Below the pieces are notes generated by a model, which had not been told where the DNA came from, searched no databases, and saw only the letters and a list, made by a program, of their open reading frames with translations. A stretch of DNA of 7,148 nt. Origin: DUVT01 sp041675865. Lineage in GTDB: Bacteria; Bacillota_I; Bacilli_A; ML615J-28; CAG-698. Both the position numbers and the translations under genes were made by a program. Of this stretch, positions 1-6,019 are shown one piece after another (the stretch's first letter is position 1; every line of letters starts with the position of its first letter). The DNA is taken from assembly GCA_041675865.1 (NCBI GenBank), contig JBAYTA010000090.1, positions 1 to 7,148 on the forward strand, read 5' to 3'.

Positions 1-10
1 ATAAAAAAAT

Positions 11-16
11 AGGAGG
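11..16 (+). promoter_or_regulatory. Ribosome binding site of the VOC gene
   Basis: AGGAGG lies five bases before the ATG at 22, a full match to the anti-Shine-Dalgarno core, and fixes the start. The promoter of this gene must lie before the window, or the gene is part of an upstream operon; only 21 bases are visible. Confidence 0.85.
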
Positions 17-21
17 TAGTT

Positions 22-858
22 ATGAGTTCTTTCCATGATAATAAAACTAGATATATATCAAAAGTATCATTAAGAGTTGTTGATATAGATAAGTCGATTG
101 AATTTTATAATAAAGTATTAGGCTTTGAAGTAATAAATAAAGAAGAAGAGAGTGTGCTATTAGGAATTAGCGGGTTACCACTTATTAGATTAAAAAAAGC
201 TAAAACAAGAAAACATTTAAGAGCTGCTGGCTTATATCATATAGCATTTTTAGTTCCAACAAGAAAAGATTTAGCTAACTGGCTATATTACCATTTAGAA
301 AATGGTACAGAAATTGAAGGTGCTAGTCACCATAATGTTAGTGAAGCTATTTATTTATCAGATATAGATGGTAATGGGATTGAGATTTATGCAGATACAC
401 CAGCTGATACTTGGAACTGGGAATCCGGAAGAGTTGAAATGACAACAAAAAGACTCGATCTAGAAAATCTATTTCAAGAAGTTACAATTCCAACAAATAA
501 ATTAGCTCTGGGTACTATTATTGGTCACTTACATTTATCTGTAGTGGACTTGAATAAGAGTAAGGCATTTTATAACTTATTAGGTTTTAAGACTGTCTTA
601 GAAATGTCATCAGCTGCATTTTTGTCTGATAAAGAATATCATCACCATTTAGGTATGAATATTTGGAATTCATTTAATGGTTCCTTGCATAATGATGATC
701 AAGCAGATATTGCATCATTTACGATTAAATATCCATCTAAAGATGAGCTAAGTAAAGTATTAGATGCTTTAAAAGAAGCTGGATTCAGTTATCAAGAATC
801 TAAGCAGAGTTTTAGATTACGTGATGTAAATAATATAGAAGTTTATTTAGAATATTAA
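22..858 (+). CDS. VOC-family protein, two-domain glyoxalase/extradiol dioxygenase fold (CatE-like)
   Basis: This 278-residue cytoplasmic protein has two vicinal-oxygen-chelate modules, at about residues 11-125 and 167-278. Each opens with the typical beta-strand then 'D...S..FY...LGF' pattern (DIDKSIEFYNKVLGFEV; DLNKSKAFYNLLGF). Candidate metal ligands in the second module are His171 (HLHLSV), one of the His in EYHHHLGMN (207-209) and Glu273 (IEVYLEY), which form the His-His-Glu triad of the family. The first module has Ser16 where a ligand His is often found, though it keeps His73 and Glu121, so the active metal site is probably C-terminal. Length and the YHHHLGMN and DGNGIEIYAD motifs match the Bacillus CatE/YfiE group, annotated as catechol 2,3-dioxygenase or ring-cleaving dioxygenase. 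The true substrate cannot be told from sequence, and a glyoxalase-like or thiol-detoxification role is equally possible. It is separated from the next gene by 154 bases with its own promoter, so no functional link is implied. Confidence 0.85.
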   Translation: MSSFHDNKTRYISKVSLRVVDIDKSIEFYNKVLGFEVINKEEESVLLGISGLPLIRLKKAKTRKHLRAAGLYHIAFLVPTRKDLANWLYYHLENGTEIEGASHHNVSEAIYLSDIDGNGIEIYADTPADTWNWESGRVEMTTKRLDLENLFQEVTIPTNKLALGTIIGHLHLSVVDLNKSKAFYNLLGFKTVLEMSSAAFLSDKEYHHHLGMNIWNSFNGSLHNDDQADIASFTIKYPSKDELSKVLDALKEAGFSYQESKQSFRLRDVNNIEVYLEY

Positions 859-866
859 GGAATATT

Positions 867-917
867 AGCTAGTATATATTCATTTGCAATAATTGATTAT
901 GAATGTTTTTACTAGCT
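867..917. repeat. Long imperfect inverted repeat (hairpin) between the VOC gene and the GCKR-like gene
   Basis: AGCTAGTA at 867-874 pairs perfectly with TACTAGCT at 910-917. Inside it, ATTCAT at 878-883 pairs with ATGAAT at 899-904, giving an 8-bp outer and a 6-bp inner stem with an asymmetric internal loop. It begins nine bases after the VOC stop codon and ends about 20 bases before the next -35 box. No run of T follows (TAATTTCAG), so it is a poor rho-independent terminator. It could be a weak terminator, an mRNA 3'-end stabiliser or part of an operator region. The role is not determined. Confidence 0.5.
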
Positions 918-936
918 TAATTTCAGTTTACCGCTA

Positions 937-965
937 TTGCATAAAATATGCTGCTGTGGTATAAT
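937..965 (+). promoter_or_regulatory. Sigma-A-type promoter with extended -10 for the GCKR-like gene
   Basis: The -35 candidate is TTGCAT at 937-942, followed by a 17-base spacer and a perfect TATAAT at 960-965. A TG at 957-958, one base before the -10, makes it an extended -10 promoter. Transcription would start near 972, giving a leader of about 40 bases before the TTG start codon. Confidence 0.75.
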
Positions 966-998
966 AATTATTGGTTAAATATTTCAAGAAAGACATAT

Positions 999-1004
999 AG
1001 GAGG
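999..1004 (+). promoter_or_regulatory. Ribosome binding site that fixes a TTG start
   Basis: AGGAGG sits eight bases upstream of TTG at 1013. There is no ATG or GTG in frame close by, and homology (TEQSNPRTRNL at residues 24-34) begins shortly after. The TTG is therefore the supported start. Confidence 0.85.
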
Positions 1005-1012
1005 TTATTACT

Positions 1013-2782
1013 TTGAATTATAAAGAGGCTTCGAGGAATTTCCTAGAGAATGAAAAACAGTTTCATTTAGGAGTTATTCCTACAGAACAATCAAATCCAA
1101 GAACTAGAAATTTAAGTGCTACTATTTCTAAAGATACATCTGCAGGTGTGCAAATGATTTTATCTGCTGATTTAGATATCGCACCAGTTGCTGCAAAAGC
1201 TTTTAAAACAAAAGAATTTAAAGGTTTTGTTGATGATATTAAAAAAGCAATTGATAATAGAAAACAAGTTGTTTTCTCATCAGTTGGTGCATCAGGAAGA
1301 ATGGCAATTACACTTGATGCTGCATGGAGACAATTTTGGACATCTCTAGTTGAAAAATTACCTACAAGAGCAGCTACATTTGTAGAAATCGCTAATCTAA
1401 TTTCTTCTTTCACAACAGGTGGAGATAGAGCATTAGTTAGATCTGTAGAAAATTTTGAAGATTATATGAGCTTCGGAAGACAACAAGTTGTTGATGCTGG
1501 AATCGGTGAAGGCGACATTTTAGTTGGTTTAGCTGAATGTGGACTTTCTGCTAGTATTAATGGATCAGTTTTAGAAGCACAAGAAAGAGGATGTACAACA
1601 TATTATTTATATTGTAATCCAAAAGAAATTTTAGTTAAACATTTAGATAGAGTTAGAGTTGTATTTGAAAACAAGAAAATCATTAAAATTAGTTTATTTG
1701 TTGGTAATATGGCTGTTTCAGGCTCTACTAGAATGCAAGTTACAACAGTTGAATTATTAGCTGCTGGAGCTGCAATGGAAGTTGCTGCTAATAGATGGTT
1801 ACAAGAAAACTTAACTGAAGATGAACTTAAGACAATTGGTTTGGTTGCTCTTGAATTAAATGATTATGCGAAAGAATTTTCTAAATTAAATAAAGCATTA
1901 TCAAAAGGAAAAGCTTTAGAAGGATTAACTCAAGCTGTTGATTATGAAACAGATACTTATAAGAAAAAAGGTTTAATAACTTATGTAACTCATGATTATC
2001 TATTAGACTTACTAACAGATACTACTGAACGTCAACCTACATTTACATTACCTCCTTATAAGAAATTTGCAGATAAAGAAGCACTTGTAAGTTGGGCATA
2101 TGTGAAAGATCCACTATACCCAAATACTGTTGCATGGCAACATGTATTCCGTCGTCCTATTAAAGGGTTAGATTGGACTGTAGAAGATTATAAACGTCTA
2201 GAAGCAAGTGAATCAATTATTAATAATCCTCCACTTGTAGCATCAAGTGAAGTAGATCAATACAACATTGGTAATGAAGATGATCCATCACGTTACTCAA
2301 GAGAAAACTCTAGATTAGTTGTATTAGATATTAATGGTTCTGCTACTCCTGAAGTTATGAAATATTATCATGAAAACTTACATAAATATACAGAAGGTAT
2401 AGTTATTAGAATGGGTAATATTCCAAAGGGTAGATTAGCTAAAGAAGAAATTCGTATCCCTGTTAAATTACCAAGAACATCAACTGATATCATGACTCAT
2501 ATATTAGTTAAAGTTGCATTTAACTTAATTAGTACTGGATCAATGGCTAAGTTAGGACGTGTTTGGGGTAACTGGATGATTCAAGTATTACCTACTAATA
2601 AGAAGTTAATAGATAGAAGTACAAGAATTATTGCAAACATTGCAAATATTCCTTATGAACAAGCAAATGAAGAATTCTTCAAGTCTTATTATGGAAGAAA
2701 ACCTGAAGAAGAATATCGTGAATCTTATGTTGTTGAAACATTGAAAAGATTAGGTTTTGACCCATCACAAGATTTAGAATAA
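1013..2782 (+). CDS. Double-SIS-domain protein of the MurQ/glucokinase-regulatory-protein (GCKR) superfamily
   Basis: This 589-residue soluble protein starts at TTG. The N-terminal half (about 20-270) has MurQ/GCKR landmarks: TEQSNPRTRNL (24-34), the SIS phosphate loop GASGRM (92-97), GGDRALVRSVENFED (136-150), VGLAECGLSAS (171-181), CNP (201-203) and SGSTRM (236-241). A second SIS module (about 315-545) ends with STGSMAKLGRVWGN (507-520) and TNKKLIDR (528-535), typical of the MurQ/GCKR C-terminal helices. MurQ etherases are about 300 residues with a single SIS; GCKR is about 625 with two, so size and order fit GCKR. Compared with E. coli MurQ, the glutamate corresponding to Glu114 is kept (Glu149), but the one corresponding to Glu83 is replaced (LDAAW at 101-105). 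MurNAc-6-phosphate etherase activity is therefore unlikely. The Ser/Glu/Lys positions that bind fructose phosphates in GCKR appear largely kept (Ser94, Glu149, Ser179, Lys531). A sugar-phosphate-binding regulator or isomerase is the best inference; the ligand is unknown. It is monocistronic, with its own promoter and terminator, and a PfkB sugar kinase lies next downstream. Confidence 0.8.
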   Translation: MNYKEASRNFLENEKQFHLGVIPTEQSNPRTRNLSATISKDTSAGVQMILSADLDIAPVAAKAFKTKEFKGFVDDIKKAIDNRKQVVFSSVGASGRMAITLDAAWRQFWTSLVEKLPTRAATFVEIANLISSFTTGGDRALVRSVENFEDYMSFGRQQVVDAGIGEGDILVGLAECGLSASINGSVLEAQERGCTTYYLYCNPKEILVKHLDRVRVVFENKKIIKISLFVGNMAVSGSTRMQVTTVELLAAGAAMEVAANRWLQENLTEDELKTIGLVALELNDYAKEFSKLNKALSKGKALEGLTQAVDYETDTYKKKGLITYVTHDYLLDLLTDTTERQPTFTLPPYKKFADKEALVSWAYVKDPLYPNTVAWQHVFRRPIKGLDWTVEDYKRLEASESIINNPPLVASSEVDQYNIGNEDDPSRYSRENSRLVVLDINGSATPEVMKYYHENLHKYTEGIVIRMGNIPKGRLAKEEIRIPVKLPRTSTDIMTHILVKVAFNLISTGSMAKLGRVWGNWMIQVLPTNKKLIDRSTRIIANIANIPYEQANEEFFKSYYGRKPEEEYRESYVVETLKRLGFDPSQDLE

Positions 2783-2787
2783 TATAC

Positions 2788-2823
2788 AAAGGTATCCTTT
2801 ATTGAATTAAGGGTACCTTTTTT
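2788..2823 (+). terminator. Rho-independent terminator after the GCKR-like gene
   Basis: AAAGGTATCC (2788-2797) pairs with GGGTACCTTT (2811-2820) in a 10-bp stem with one G-T pair and a 13-base loop. The stem runs into six T residues (2818-2823). It begins six bases after the TAA stop and separates this gene from the kinase unit. Confidence 0.9.
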
Positions 2824-2855
2824 CATCTTTAGACAATGTTTTCATTTCTAATTTA

Positions 2856-2884
2856 TATGCAAAATATTAAAAATGTGATATAAT
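2856..2884 (+). promoter_or_regulatory. Extended -10 promoter of the kinase-ZIP transporter unit
   Basis: A perfect TATAAT at 2879-2884 is preceded by TG at 2876-2877, giving an extended -10. The -35 is weak: TATGCA at 2856-2861 with a 17-base spacer is the best candidate. The expected start is near 2891, giving a leader of just over 20 bases. Confidence 0.65.
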
Positions 2885-2898
2885 TTATTTATTAATAT

Positions 2899-2905
2899 AG
2901 AGGAG
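2899..2905 (+). promoter_or_regulatory. Ribosome binding site of the PfkB kinase gene
   Basis: AGAGGAG ends eight bases before the ATG at 2914 and supports that start. Confidence 0.8.
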
Positions 2906-2913
2906 TATTCATT

Positions 2914-3837
2914 ATGTTTAAGGATATTAAAGTAGCTATAATAGGCTTAAGTGGGCAATCGATATTTTTAAATGTAGACGAATTCCATAAACCTGGTGAG
3001 ACTATAACAGCAAAAGAGTTATTTATTGAACCAGGCGGAAAAGGATATAATCAAGCAGCTTGCCTATTAAAATTAGGTGCAAGAGTTTCCTATTTATCTT
3101 CTATAGGTGATGATAGTTATGGAAAAGTTTGTTTTGATTATTTAAATCAGCAAAAAGCTAAATTATATTTTAAGAAAACACAGTCAAAAACTGCACTTGC
3201 GACTATACTAACTAATAGAGATGGAGATAATCAAGTAACTGTTTTTAGAGGTGCAAGTGAAAAAATTAACTTAAACCATTTAAATGATTTTAAAAAAGAA
3301 ATAATAAGTTCTGATATTTTATTACTTACACTAGAACCTAATTTAGAGGTTGTTGAAGAAGCGATAAAAATAGCTAAAGCAAACGGCGTAATGGTTATTC
3401 TAAATCCTGCACCGTTTAATAAAGAGTTTAAATTATATGATATGTGTGATGTTATAATTCCTAATGAAATAGAAGCAAAAGATATTTTTGGTTTATCACC
3501 AACTAGTGATTTTAAAAAAGAAATTGATAATGTTATAAAGACTACATATTTTAAAGAGAATTTCAAAAAAGTTATTATTACAATAGGTAATAAAGGTAGT
3601 TTGTTGATAGACAATGAAGAAACTTTTCATATTAATGGATTGAAGGTTAATACTATTGATACTACTGGGGCAGGAGATGTTTTTAATGCAAGTTTTGCAT
3701 ATTTTTATGCAAATACTAATGATTTAAAAATAGCAGCTCATTATGCAAATATTGCAGCTGCCGTTTCCACAACCCAAAAACATGTATTAAACAGTCTTCC
3801 TTCATTAGAAGAAATTTTAAGCTATAAACAAATATAA
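2914..3837 (+). CDS. PfkB/ribokinase-family carbohydrate kinase
   Basis: This 307-residue cytoplasmic enzyme transfers phosphate from ATP to a sugar or sugar-like hydroxyl. It shows the ribokinase fold in order: PGET (27-30), PfkB signature 1 around GGKGYNQA (41-48), the GDDSYG turn (65-70), LNPAP (163-167), the PNEIEA motif (183-188, equivalent to PNxxE for Mg/phosphate) and signature 2 DTTGAGD (249-255). Asp255 is the expected catalytic base and GAG the anion hole. Length is normal for ribokinase. However, E. coli ribokinase binds ribose with Asn14 and Asp16 in its GSINAD strand, and the equivalent stretch here reads GLSGQS (11-16), with Gly and Ser at those sites. The substrate is therefore probably not ribose, and the symbol rbsK is not assigned. 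It has its own promoter and is followed at once by a ZIP metal transporter. It sits downstream of the GCKR-like gene, past a terminator. Confidence 0.85.
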   Translation: MFKDIKVAIIGLSGQSIFLNVDEFHKPGETITAKELFIEPGGKGYNQAACLLKLGARVSYLSSIGDDSYGKVCFDYLNQQKAKLYFKKTQSKTALATILTNRDGDNQVTVFRGASEKINLNHLNDFKKEIISSDILLLTLEPNLEVVEEAIKIAKANGVMVILNPAPFNKEFKLYDMCDVIIPNEIEAKDIFGLSPTSDFKKEIDNVIKTTYFKENFKKVIITIGNKGSLLIDNEETFHINGLKVNTIDTTGAGDVFNASFAYFYANTNDLKIAAHYANIAAAVSTTQKHVLNSLPSLEEILSYKQI

Positions 3838-3841
3838 GGAG
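3836..3841 (+). promoter_or_regulatory. Ribosome binding site overlapping the kinase stop codon
   Basis: AAGGAG includes the last two bases of the kinase TAA stop and lies five bases before ATG 3847. It would overlap a GTG start at 3841, so it argues for ATG 3847 and suggests translational coupling of the ZIP gene to the kinase. Confidence 0.75.
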
Positions 3842-3846
3842 TGAAT

Positions 3847-4722
3847 ATGTTTTTTAATCAGATGCTTGCAATAGCAAACTATGAAACTAAAGATGTATTG
3901 GTTGCGATAGGACTTACAATAATTGCTGGTTTATCAACTGGTTTTGGGAGTATTTTAGCCCTATCTGCAAAAAAAACAAATACAAAATTTTTATCGATTA
4001 GTTTAGGTTTTTCTGCAGGTGTTATGCTTTATGTATCCTTTGTTGAGATATTCTTTAAAGCAGAAACTGCACTTGTAGCTGATCTAGGACTAAGACTTGG
4101 GAAATGGGTTAATGTAATTTCATTCTTTGGTGGTATTTTATTAATTGCTTTAATTGATAAATTAATACCAAAGCCACAAAACCCACATGAAGTATCATCA
4201 ATAGAAGACCTTGAAAGTTTAAATCTAACTGATGAAGAAGTTGAGAAAAGAAAGAAAGAAGCTAGTTCAAAGAAACTATTAAGAATGGGAGTTTTAACTG
4301 CACTTGCAATAGCAATTCATAACTTCCCAGAAGGTATCGCAACCTTCCTAGCAGCACTAAGTGATCCTACACTTGCCATTCCAATTACAATTGCGATAGC
4401 TATCCATAATATTCCAGAAGGAATATCTGTTTACATTCCAATTTATTATTCTACAGGAAGTAAGAAAAAAGCATTTATGCTTTCATTCTTATCTGGGCTT
4501 GCAGAACCGGTTGGTGCATTAGTTGGATTCTTAATTTTAGGTCCATTCCTAACACCTACATTATTTGGAATTGCATTTGCAGCAGTAGCTGGAATTATGG
4601 TATTTATTTGTGTCGATGAACTCCTACCTGCAGCAAGAGAATATGGTGAAACTCACCTTTCAATCTACGGAATGATTGCTGGTATGGCTGTTATGGCATT
4701 AAGTATTTTATTATTGAACTAA
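3847..4722 (+). CDS. ZIP-family divalent metal transporter (ZupT-like)
   Basis: This is an integral membrane protein of 291 residues from ATG 3847, the start favoured by the ribosome binding site; the frame is open from GTG 3841, two codons earlier. It has about eight predicted membrane segments. The metal path shows the ZupT hallmarks: HNFPEG in segment 4 (about residues 158-163) and HNIPEG in segment 5 (187-192), plus Glu67 in YVSFVEIF of segment 2 and Glu220 in GLAEPVGA of segment 6. A charged cytoplasmic loop (about 110-145, rich in Glu and Lys) lies between segments 3 and 4, as in other family members. ZupT imports Zn2+ and, less specifically, Fe2+, Mn2+ and Co2+; which metal is used here cannot be read from sequence. 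It is co-transcribed with the upstream PfkB kinase (nine bases between stop and ATG) and ends at a terminator. No separate metal-responsive operator was seen. Confidence 0.9.
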   Translation: MFFNQMLAIANYETKDVLVAIGLTIIAGLSTGFGSILALSAKKTNTKFLSISLGFSAGVMLYVSFVEIFFKAETALVADLGLRLGKWVNVISFFGGILLIALIDKLIPKPQNPHEVSSIEDLESLNLTDEEVEKRKKEASSKKLLRMGVLTALAIAIHNFPEGIATFLAALSDPTLAIPITIAIAIHNIPEGISVYIPIYYSTGSKKKAFMLSFLSGLAEPVGALVGFLILGPFLTPTLFGIAFAAVAGIMVFICVDELLPAAREYGETHLSIYGMIAGMAVMALSILLLN

Positions 4723-4727
4723 TTTTT

Positions 4728-4758
4728 AAAGGCTAAAGTTTTTAGCCTTTTTTCTTTT
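4728..4758 (+). terminator. Rho-independent terminator after the ZIP transporter gene
   Basis: AAAGGCTAAA (4728-4737) pairs with TTTAGCCTTT (4741-4750) in a perfect 10-bp stem with a three-base GTT loop. A T tract (4748-4753, then C and four more T) follows. It starts five bases after the stop codon. Confidence 0.93.
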
Positions 4759-4800
4759 GGGATAGTGAAAGCGAATTCAAAATTATTTTTATCATAAGTA

Positions 4801-4828
4801 TTGCATTTTTCAAAAAATGATATATAAT
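4801..4828 (+). promoter_or_regulatory. Promoter of the pot operon
   Basis: The -35 candidate TTGCAT (4801-4806), a 16-base spacer and a perfect TATAAT (4823-4828) predict a start near 4835. The same -35 hexamer occurs at the promoter at 937. An in-frame ATG at 4817 falls between the two boxes and so should not be transcribed. Confidence 0.75.
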
Positions 4829-4846
4829 ATCTTGATTTATTTTTTT

Positions 4847-4851
4847 GGAGG
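4847..4851 (+). promoter_or_regulatory. Ribosome binding site that sets the GTG start of potA
   Basis: GGAGG, followed by a run of A, lies seven bases upstream of GTG 4859. No comparable site precedes the ATG at 4817. Confidence 0.85.
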
Positions 4852-4858
4852 AAAAACT

Positions 4859-6019
4859 GTGGATAAAGTAATTATCGAATTACATAACTTAGAGAAAAAA
4901 TTTGATGATGATGTGATTGTAAAAGGGGTAAGTTTGCAAATTTATGAGAATGAATTTCTTACACTTTTAGGTCCATCTGGCTGTGGTAAAACTACCACAT
5001 TAAGAATGATTGGTGGATTTGAGAAACCAAATTTGGGCGAAATTATTGTAAATGGAAAAGTGGTAAATGATTTACCCCCATATGCAAGGCCAATTAATAC
5101 AGTTTTTCAAAGATATGCATTGTTTCCGCATTTAAATGTTTTTGATAATATCGCTTTTGGTTTAAATAATAGGGGGATTGATTATTTATTAAAGTTTTAT
5201 GATGAGGATAAAATAAAACAAGAAATTATCAATGAAAAGCAAGTAACGAGTAAAGAAAAAATTAAAATTACTAAAAGAGATATAAGAAAGAAATTAGATG
5301 AAAAAATTGAAGAATCAGTTTCTCATGCTCTTTCATTAGTAAAGTTAAAAGGATATGAAAAAAGAAAAGTTGCACAATTAAGTGGTGGGCAACAGCAAAG
5401 GGTTGCATTAGCTCGTGCTATTGTAAATAGACCTAGAATATTATTACTAGATGAACCACTTGCTGCTCTTGATTTAAAACTACGACAAAATATGCAATAT
5501 GAACTAAAAGAAATGCAAAGAAAACTTGGAATCACATTTATCTTTGTAACTCATGATCAAGAAGAAGCTATGACGATGAGCGACAGAATTGTTGTTATGA
5601 ATGAAGGTGTTATAGAACAACTTGGTACACCTAAAAAGATCTATAATGAACCAATTAATCGTTATGTTGCAACATTTATAGGCGAATCTAATATCGTTAG
5701 AGGGGTTTATGTGAAAAAAGACCTAGTTAATATATTAGGTGTTGATTTTGAGTGTATGGGGTATGAGTTTTTAGATGGTGAAATTGTTGATGTTGTCATT
5801 AGACCTGAAGATTTTGATGTTGTTCCATTAGAGAATGCGAAGTTAGAAGGCGTTGTGAAATCTGCGATATTCAAAGGAGTTCATAATGAACTCGTAGTTG
5901 ATATTAAAGGTTATGAGTTTTTAGTTAATACTTATGAAAACTATAATGTTGGAGATGATATCGGACTAAAGGTTGATCCATATGAAATTCATATTATGAA
6001 GGTGAATGAAGATGAATGA
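4859..6019 (+). CDS. potA: Spermidine/putrescine ABC transporter ATP-binding protein PotA
   Basis: This 386-residue ATPase starts at GTG 4859. The frame is open from an ATG 14 codons upstream, but that codon lies inside the promoter. All ABC motifs are present: Walker A GPSGCGKTT (38-46), Q-loop Gln84 in VFQRYALFPH, signature LSGGQQQRVALARA (164-177), Walker B ILLLDEP (184-190), D-loop ALD and switch His232 in FVTHDQEE. The C-terminal part (about 270-386, with IRPEDFDVV) is the TOBE-type regulatory domain of PotA/MalK-type ATPases. ITFIFVTHDQEEAMTMSDRI is close to E. coli PotA. Between FGL and the signature there are 71 residues against about 33 in E. coli PotA: an extra Lys/Glu-rich block of about 38 residues in the helical subdomain that contacts the permeases. 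The protein works on the inner face of the membrane with PotB and PotC, and it overlaps potB. The substrate assignment rests on family resemblance and operon order. Confidence 0.88.
   Translation: MDKVIIELHNLEKKFDDDVIVKGVSLQIYENEFLTLLGPSGCGKTTTLRMIGGFEKPNLGEIIVNGKVVNDLPPYARPINTVFQRYALFPHLNVFDNIAFGLNNRGIDYLLKFYDEDKIKQEIINEKQVTSKEKIKITKRDIRKKLDEKIEESVSHALSLVKLKGYEKRKVAQLSGGQQQRVALARAIVNRPRILLLDEPLAALDLKLRQNMQYELKEMQRKLGITFIFVTHDQEEAMTMSDRIVVMNEGVIEQLGTPKKIYNEPINRYVATFIGESNIVRGVYVKKDLVNILGVDFECMGYEFLDGEIVDVVIRPEDFDVVPLENAKLEGVVKSAIFKGVHNELVVDIKGYEFLVNTYENYNVGDDIGLKVDPYEIHIMKVNEDE
5999..6005 (+). promoter_or_regulatory. Ribosome binding site of potB inside potA
   Basis: AAGGTGA lies within the last codons of potA, six bases before ATG 6012. 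It is too close to the in-frame ATG at 6006 to serve it, so 6012 is preferred. Confidence 0.55.

Noticed and set aside
859..1012. Possible riboswitch or small RNA in the intergenic region
   Set aside because: The hairpin lies upstream of the predicted transcription start of the next gene, and the leader after it is only about 40 bases, too short for a known aptamer plus expression platform.
1063..1413. Open frame of 116 codons on the minus strand
   Set aside because: It lies wholly inside the GCKR-like gene, has no ribosome binding site or recognisable domain, and is explained by AT-rich codon structure.
1013..2782. Annotation as MurNAc-6-phosphate etherase (MurQ)
   Set aside because: The protein is twice the MurQ length with a second SIS module, and the residue matching catalytic Glu83 is not Glu.
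3231..3614. Open frame of 127 codons on the minus strand
   Set aside because: It lies inside the PfkB gene; the hydrophobic translation is an artefact of antisense Lys/Asn/Asp codons, and there is no promoter or ribosome binding site.
6017..6019. TGA read as tryptophan (Mycoplasma-type code)
   Set aside because: TGA ends PotA at the expected family length, while every tryptophan in the window is TGG.
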